Of a stretch of DNA of 64,000 nucleotides, positions 57,645 to 64,000 are shown one piece after another. The notes beneath the pieces are model-generated. The model had not been told where the DNA came from. It saw only the letters and a program-made list of their open reading frames with translations, and did not search any database. The first letter of the stretch is position 1, and each line of letters starts with the position of its first letter. Source of the stretch: Forficula auricularia (lineage: Eukaryota; Arthropoda; Insecta; Dermaptera; Forficulidae); assembly GCA_024734495.1 (NCBI GenBank), contig JALMQS010000187.1:4816004-4880003 (forward strand). Direction: 5' to 3'. Position numbers and translations under genes: made by a program.

Positions 57645-57708
57645 TTATATTAAAATAACAAATTCTTGAGTCAATTTTTAAATTTGGGTATACTTTGTTA
57701 ATCAATAG

Positions 57709-58143
57709 CCCAGTCAAATTAGACAAATCGGTGGAAAAAACCCCAGAGTTTTTGAAATGGTCTTAAACTTGGGTTAATGTGTGTCAAAAATCCCCGAGGG
57801 TGGGGTTTAATGTTCTCTTTTTCCAGTTTTTCTCTTATAATTCGGATCCCCATAAAAATAGAACTACTGGACCAATTTGGCATTTTTTTTTGTAATCGAC
57901 ACGAAATTTTGTCCTCTTTAATTTACTATAGGACGGTAATTTAGAAAATATGGACCGTTTTTGAGTTATAAGACTAAACTAAAAAAAAGGTAATTTTAAA
58001 CCCTCCCCCCTGAGCTCGACCCCCCACCCTCGTGGAATTTTGACACACATTAACCCAAGTCTAAGGGAAGCGTTTAAGACCATTTCCGAAACTCTGGGAT
58101 TTTTTCCGCCGATTGGCCTTATTTTGTCTAACTTGACTGGGCT
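57709..58143. mobile_element. Short inverted-repeat DNA element
   Basis: AGCCCAGTCAAATTAGACAA at the left mirrors TTGTCTAACTTGACTGGGCT at the right; the inverted arms extend through CTTGGGTTAATGTGTGTCAA. No coding. Superfamily not assigned, TSD unclear. Confidence 0.75.
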
Positions 58144-58770
58144 CTATATCAAATAGAATTTTTCGTCTAATATGGTTGTCTAAATACAGGCGTTGCCTTC
58201 GCAAGTGCTGCCATCTACTAATTTTATAGTGGCCAAATTGGTAAATTAATTAGAAACATATTATGTATTTAAGCAAAGGGAATAATTTATATTATGTTAT
58301 TTCTCCAGAAATCTTTCATATTTCATTAAAACAAATTTATATAAGATATTATGCTTCCACTGGAAGAATAATGAAGACAAAACTTCCGAAACGGTTTAAA
58401 TAAAAAATTGAAAGAAAAGGTGAATTTTTTTAAAAGAAATTTCTTTAATTAAAAGTTTGATTTTTGATGTAATTTTTAGTCATATATTATCCAATTTTAA
58501 ATTTTTCTTCTACTTTTCAAAAAAAAAAAAAACTTACCCCAAGTTTGATTTCTAGGTTTTGGAATGAAGTAAAAATCTGTGCCTGAACAATAAAATTATT
58601 TGACTCATTAATCAAAAAATAATATAATACATACCTACCAATCTTATTAAAATGTTATTATTTCCAAATATAGGTACAGGTTACAACTTCCATATCTTTT
58701 ATTTGGTTTAATAACCAAAACAAAGCCTTTATATAAATTTAAGAGAAACAATTAATTATTGATTGTATAA
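58144..58770. other. AT-rich, no gene seen
   Basis: Nothing recognised. Confidence 0.3.
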
Positions 58771-58775
58771 CAAGT

Positions 58776-59050
58776 ATTAAAAAATACAAATCTTTAAAAA
58801 AACAATCAAAAAAACACGTTTATTCAAAACCAAACGTTTCGGGAGAATTTCTTCCCTTTTTCAATGGAAATTCGTAAAAGAAAAAAAAAGTTGCTTTCTC
58901 TAAAATTTGTTACTTTCTAAATTTTAGAAGAAACAACTTTTTTTTCTTTTTCTTTTTATTTTTACAAATTTTCATTTAAAATGGGAGAAATGTTTGGTTT
59001 CGGATAAACGTGTTTTTTTTGATTGTTTTTTAAAGATTTGTATTTTTTAA
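58776..59050. repeat. Palindrome, ~130-bp arms (diverged)
   Basis: AAAAATACAAATCTTTAAAA and AAACACGTTTATTC on the left are mirrored on the right. Arms have several mismatches and indels, so this is older than the palindromes at 31066 and 40541. Confidence 0.8.
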
Positions 59051-59412
59051 TATAAATTTGAGATTATTTAAACTCTCATTGAATAAATAAAAGCAGCGCT
59101 CGTAATGCAAAAAGGGATGCGCGTAAGAAAAGTAGTGCGCTTTAAAAAATTAAACCATTGAGTGCAATTTTAAATAAATTTTAAAATAAAACTACAAACG
59201 CATTATTACCTTATTAATTCTATTTATTTATTTATTAAAACATTGTATCTATAGGGCCATCTGGCCCCTTTAATGTACAATTTTAGACCAAAATATTTAC
59301 AAAAAAAAAATTAATTAAAAACAATACAATGAAAAAACAAAAAATTGCTATGAATTTTAACATTAAATCTAATTAAATAAAAATTAAAAAAAAAAAAAAA
59401 AAAAAAAACATT

Positions 59413-60330
59413 TTGGAACGAAGTTCCTTATGGGACGCCTCGGAGTGGTACCCTAACCGGTGAAAAACGTCCGTAGCGTTAAGAAAAATTAAAAAAACGT
59501 CCGTAGCGTTAAGAAAAATTGAAAAATGCTCATGCGCGCGCATCCACTCAGCCACTCTGGAGGCGGGGCCTCTGGCTTGTGCTGTCTGAATTCCATTTCT
59601 CGAACATCCTTCGATTCAACAGGTTAGTATTTCATTACCCTTCTCTACCTCTCTGCTTCTATTTATCGAAATAATCCTCTTTAAAAATTTTTCCCCGTGA
59701 ATCCCTAATTGATTTCATAACTAATTCCTATAATTTATTTATTTATTTAATTAATTGAATTTTATTATTTATTTATTCTATTTAAGGAAATAAAAATTAA
59801 AGAAGAAGAAAAAATTCCTTGGAATTTGATTTCCAACGAGGATTTGATGAATTATTATTAAAATATCTAAGATTATTTATTTATTTATTATTAGAGTATC
59901 TATTAGTTAGATATTTATATAATATACTGAGTAAAACATTGTATAAATTCATATACTGTTTTTTCTCAAATAGATATTTGGCAAAAATCGAATCACAAAT
60001 ATATATATCTTATTTTAGTTACCATAAAGCTATAGTTTCTATGATAGAACATAATTAGGCTTAATTATTATTATTCATATAAATACCTGTTTCTTTTTGT
60101 ATATTATTATTATTATATATTATATATTTTTATAAATCATTGTAAATAAAATAAAGGTGTTAAGATAATTTTATAAAGTAGTTTCTTTGCTTTTTATCGA
60201 TAAAAAAATCATAATAAAAAATGTATACCCGAATAATTATTTTTCTTTATACCTAGAATAGAACTTAAAATTAATATTTTTATAATAAGGAACTTCGTTC
60301 CTATCCGGTGTCCTACGACACAGATCGACT
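59413..60330. mobile_element. Possible element with GGAACGAAGTTCC ends
   Basis: GGAACGAAGTTCCTTATGGG near 59415 and TAAGGAACTTCGTTCCTATC near 60288 bound ~900 bp. The motif is itself self-complementary, which weakens the inference. A 27-bp unit (ACGTCCGTAGCGTTAAGAAA) is duplicated in tandem at 59465-59520. Confidence 0.4.
59560..59645 (+). promoter_or_regulatory. Possible promoter/5' exon with splice donor
   Basis: A GC box-like GGAGGCGGGGCCTC is followed ~50 bp later by GATTCAACAG|GTTAGTATTT, a good donor. No TATA box or coding start is evident. It may belong to the flanking element rather than the host. Confidence 0.3.
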
Positions 60331-60370
60331 TTTTTTATAATTTTTATAAGACAAATAACTACACTACCGA

Positions 60371-60565
60371 GGGGGTCGGGTAGGCTAGGCGGTAGCATGA
60401 CAGCGAGCTAACCAGGGGACCCGGGTTCGAATCCGACTCGAGGCATCCAGCTAAAATCTGACCCCGGGAGTAGAGACAAATTTGAAAAATAAATATATAG
60501 TATCGTAAAGTGGCTTATGGCTAAAAAGGCCGAAAAGCCCCCAAAAAAAAAAAAAAAAAAAAAAA
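60371..60565 (+). mobile_element. tRNA-derived SINE with 14-bp TSD
   Basis: AACTACACTACCGA flanks both ends (60357-60370, 60566-60579). A-box-like TAGGCTAGGCGGTAGCA, B box GGGTTCGAATCCG, body CTAAAATCTGACCCCGGGAG, long poly(A). Its head and first body match 13124-13283. It landed 9 bp inside the end of an old Tc1-like element (TA then CACTACCGA...). Confidence 0.9.
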
Positions 60566-60880
60566 AACTACACTACCGAACAAAAAAAAGTAACAATTAG
60601 ATTTTTTTTAAATAACTAATAAAATGTAATTTTAATGTAATCAAATTTAGCCGGATGCTCTCTCTCTCTCTCTATCTCTCATCTCCACTCCCAGGGGGTA
60701 TTTATGTTATCCTTTTTTTTCTCTAAATGATATGCTATTTTTTTTTTTATTTATTATTATTTTAAATTCAAAATTAATTTTACATTTTTATTTTTCTGAT
60801 TTCATTTTAAAATCCTCTTTGGAGATTAAAATTCTTGATGGTATGTTTCACAGAATAGAAATAAGTAGGACTAGAAACTA

Positions 60881-61332
60881 CCCTGGCGGCCAAAAAAACG
60901 TAACACTTGGATTTTTTTAAATAGCTAATAAAATGTATTTTTTAATGCCATGAAATTGAATAAACTTTTAATATGATATATTTTTATCCTTTCTTAATAA
61001 GTGTAACATAAAATCTAAAACATTTTATTTAAAAATTACAATTTAAATGAAATAAAACCAAATAATTTGATATTTATCTATTTTTGATGAAATCTAATAT
61101 CTTTATTATAATCTTTCAAAGCCTGTTTTTCTTTTGATAATAATATGCTTGAAATCCATTATTTGAGTGGCTTTTTGACTAAACACATCCAAATTATGCT
61201 GCTTAGCATTAAAAATTATGCGAAAGCTGTTGCGTTAATCAAGAATGGCCGCAGCTACAGATACCTAGCCAATGTTTAGATACATTTCATTAGTTTTTTT
61301 TAATCTAAGTGTTACGTTTTTTTGGCCGGCAG
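60881..61332 (+). mobile_element. Tc1-like MITE with transposase remnant
   Basis: TA-flanked ends CCCTGGCGGCCAAAAAAACG and CGTTTTTTTGGCCGGCAG. Codons near 61210-61275 read AVALIKNGRSYRYLANV then stop, the first transposase helix-turn-helix. A different family from the 22 kb and 37 kb MITEs. Confidence 0.85.
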
Positions 61333-61914
61333 TATACGTAGCTGTGAAAATGTTATTGCTATAAAATTGAATAGTTCCTATTATTTTCCCTCAATTATTA
61401 ATTAGTTTTTTTAATATATGACAATAGAGTAATATTCTAATGAATATTGAAACCCTTTCATATGCAAATCACATCGAAATTAGTCTAATGTAGGATTTGT
61501 AGCTTAGTTCTAAATTTCCGTACTATTATGATAACCTATTATGTATTACATTATTAAATAATTAATGCCCTAAACAGAATGACTAGGAAATGAATCATAA
61601 GCTATTGTAAATATTAATTTAATCGCTGATGAAATTATTCCACTAAGTAAATAGTAGTTTTTAATCTAAAATGTACTTATTATTTATTCTCATTGCTGAA
61701 TGAGAGAGAGAAAGTTTATGTAGAAGGCAAATTGAAAAATTGACTATAATTTACGATTCATAAAGTCCATTCCAAAGTTTTATATTTTCGAGATAAAAAA
61801 TTAAGCAGAATCTTAAGAGATGTAATGTAGAGCTTGGAAATCATTGTTTAAGTATTTTCTTTCTTATATTAGCCAAAATTAATAAAATATTTTATTTAAT
61901 CAATTCTATTTTTA
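61333..61914. other. AT-rich, no gene seen
   Basis: Nothing recognised. Confidence 0.3.
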
Positions 61915-61915
61915 A

Positions 61916-62206
61916 CCGACTTCAAAAAAGGAGGAGGTTCTCAATTCGACTGATTTTTTTTTTGTGTGTCTATGTTACCTCATATGTATTTAGGGGATAT
62001 ACCCCGCCAATTATGGACCGATTTTGATGATTTTTTTTTGCATTGGGCTCAGTCTAGCTTCCGATTGGTCCCGTTTTTTTTTTCATTGGTATAGGAATTT
62101 TTTTTCATATGTTTGTTCAGGCATAACTTCTTTGTTTATGAATCGATTTTAATTATTCTTTTTTATTGGAAAGAGGGTGGTATCGCTCGGTGTTCCAGGT
62201 ACTATA
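61916..62206 (+). mobile_element. AACCGACTTC element joined to Helitron-like 3' end
   Basis: It starts AACCGACTTCAAAAAAGGAG like the 7 kb and 45 kb elements, but ends GTATCGCTCGGTGTTCCAGG then TACT, the terminus of the Helitron-like families. The junction near 62175 is therefore a chimera or a true alternative end. Confidence 0.55.
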
Positions 62207-62819
62207 TATTTAATCTTTATAAAACTCTCTTTTTTGCTTTTTTAGACGACTGATTATTTCTAAAAAAAAAATTGGCGAAACGTTGCGCAAATCAATGTGA
62301 ATTCTATTATTTTTTTAGTTTCTTGTTCAAATATCTGCAATTGTACTTCATTTAATAATAATAATTTTATATAGAGATATATGATTTGTGATTATGTTTA
62401 AATGATTATCTTTTACATGTGGTTTGAATTTATTTGAATATAGTCCAGTCATAGGCCTCTATGGTGAAAGTTTTGGAGTAATTCTCATTTTTTGCATATT
62501 TAGTTTTTTGGGGCGCTGAATCCAAATCGGAGGTCTCTCACCAAAATTTCGTTACTCAATATTGAAGAAAATGGAAAAAAATGTGAAAATTTTAATTTTT
62601 TGGCGATTTGTGGCTTATAATTCGAAAACAATCAACTTTTAGTAAATAACCCTTCTTTCAAAATGAAAGTTCATAACATTTCCTACAAATTTTATTATTT
62701 AGGTTTTTTTCTCCAACCAACTGTTCGGGCTCAAGCGCAAAATCCAAGTTTTCGACCTCGGCAGCCCCCCCCCCCACCCGGATCACCCAAAAACTCGCAC
62801 TTTTTTCGATATTTTCCCA

Positions 62820-64000
62820 TTTTGACCATGAAGGAGCACGTTTTCGACAAAGACCACTCTATACATTTTTAAACTAGATTAAATTTTCTACAATGTAAAC
62901 AAAGTTTCATCTTAATTGAATAAATGATAATCCGTGCCACAATGAGGTTGAAGTTTTTAAAAACTGCAATTTTTCCTTCATAAAATGAAAACCACTTATC
63001 CTAGAAACTTGATTCTTATCTCATTCTCTAGGAAATTTTATTGATTTGAACGTACACTTGTACCACTTTTTTGTTAAAATTTTTAGATTTTTTTTTTTTT
63101 TTAATGATAATGATGAGAGAAGGAGTTACACCAAAAAAGGTGCAACCCCTAAAGGCCTGGGTTGGCCCCTCCATCGTGAAAAGAAGAAGAAATAATTTTA
63201 TGGGTTGGGCGGGGGTCGAAGGTATCTGTGGATACGGGTCTTAAATAGCTGAAGGTTATAAGTCGCGGGAAAGATGGTGGCAGGGAGCGAGTTCCAGTCT
63301 CTGGAAGTCAAAGGGATAAAAGAGTTGGCGAAAGCGCTTGTTCGAATTTTATCCAATTTGACAGCGAAGAGGTGCTGAGCGTTAGAAAACCGCGTGTTTC
63401 GCGTAAAGGGGGCATTAGGGGGATAATTGATTTCAGCTCGACTGAACAGACACCGTGATAGTATCTGTAGTACAGGGAAAGGGCAGAAACGGTTCTTCGG
63501 TGAGCCAGGGAGTCGAGTGAGTTGGTTAGAGCCGGTTCTCCTATTAGTTTAATTGCTCGCTTCTGAATTGCATCCAGTGTAGCAAGAGAATGCTTGGAGG
63601 CACCCCTCCACAGATGAGAGCCATATTCGAGACAGGGACGAATTTATAGATATCCATCATTTTCCATGACAGGAAATGATCTATTTTTTCAAAAAATCGC
63701 AGTTTTTCCTTCCCGCAAATGAAAACCACTCATTCTAAAAACTTGATTCTTATGTCAATCTTTAGGAAATTTTATTGCCCTGAACATTTATTTGGACCAC
63801 TTTTTTGATAAAACTCTTAGATTTATAGATATCCATCTTTTTCCATGACAGAAAATGATCTATTTTTTCAAAAAATCGCAGTTTTTCCTTCATAAAATGA
63901 AAACCACTCATCCTAGAAACTTAATTCTTATCTCAATCTTTAGGAAATTTTATTGCCCTGAACATCTATTTGGAATCACTTTTTTGATAAAACTCTTAGA
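62820..64000 (+). repeat. 178-bp repeat element, direct units, LINE inside
   Basis: The flank GACAAAGACCACTCTATAC is followed by units at 62955, 63670 and 63850, the last cut by the window edge. The first unit is split by LINE copy e at its TTAGATTT|ATAGATATCC position. Confidence 0.85.
63090..63645 (-). pseudogene. Jockey-like LINE, copy e
   Basis: Minus-strand 3' fragment beginning at CLEYGSHLW and ending with the shared 3' UTR and poly(A). Indels in the LFTRN and KRGAS regions break the frame. The 178-bp repeat resumes at ATTTATAGATATCC, so the TSD is very short (about four bases) or absent. Confidence 0.85.

Noticed and set aside
59819..60058. Leu/Tyr-rich 79-codon ORF
   Set aside because: AT-rich composition alone explains it; no domain or homologous copy in the window.

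Overview
This window looks like non-coding nuclear DNA from an arthropod, most likely an insect. It is very AT-rich, has no operons or dense ORFs, and is built almost entirely from eukaryotic transposable elements: Jockey-like, RTE-like and R2-like LINEs, tRNA-derived SINEs, hAT and Tc1-like non-autonomous elements, Helitron-like elements and two LTR-type remnants. I could not fix the species. I see no complete host protein gene. The best host-gene candidate is one 63-base, splice-site-bounded micro-exon on the minus strand (21418-21480), so the window may be the inside of a gene with large repeat-filled introns. A few short coding-like stretches (35270-35485, 39264-39446, 46480-46830) are unexplained.

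Layout. 1-2.96 kb: an LTR end with a tRNA-Lys-type primer site, a 127-bp-arm palindrome, and a Helitron end preceded by ~178-bp tandem repeats. 3.5-9 kb: a second Helitron end facing the first, a LINE tail with target-site duplication (TSD), a GC-rich retroposed-looking block, a G-rich Helitron-like element and a palindromic AACCGACTTC element. 9.2-10.55 kb: a fold-back element split by a Jockey-like LINE. 12.4-17.7 kb: two RTE copies, a mosaic SINE, and a ten-copy 159-bp satellite interrupted by a SINE. 19.4-29.2 kb: nested LINEs, the micro-exon, a Tc1-like MITE, a palindrome, an LTR-like block, a duplicated segment carrying two datable insertions, and a 1.9-kb TA-flanked element. 30.5-32.1 kb: three nested elements (hAT, TA-MITE, tRNA-bearing palindrome). 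33-43.9 kb: a Helitron-like element, a LINE, the empty-site duplicate, a MITE, a hAT, a 200-bp-arm palindrome, an R2-like endonuclease remnant, a 99-bp tandem array and a SINE. 44.8-64 kb: further palindromes, a TRIM-like mini LTR element with a tRNA-Trp primer site, two more G-rich Helitron-like elements, MITEs, a SINE and a LINE inserted into the 178-bp repeat array.

The parts interact as mobile-element partners. A SINE family carries the same 3' tail as the Jockey-like LINE, implying it borrows that LINE's reverse transcriptase. Tc1-like MITEs keep the first transposase codons of their lost autonomous parents. The most unusual property is the density of long inverted repeats: at least nine hairpins with arms of roughly 65 to 250 bp, three of them carrying tRNA-like or T-arm-like sequence in both arms. 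All boundaries were judged by eye; family names rest on remembered motifs, not on searches.
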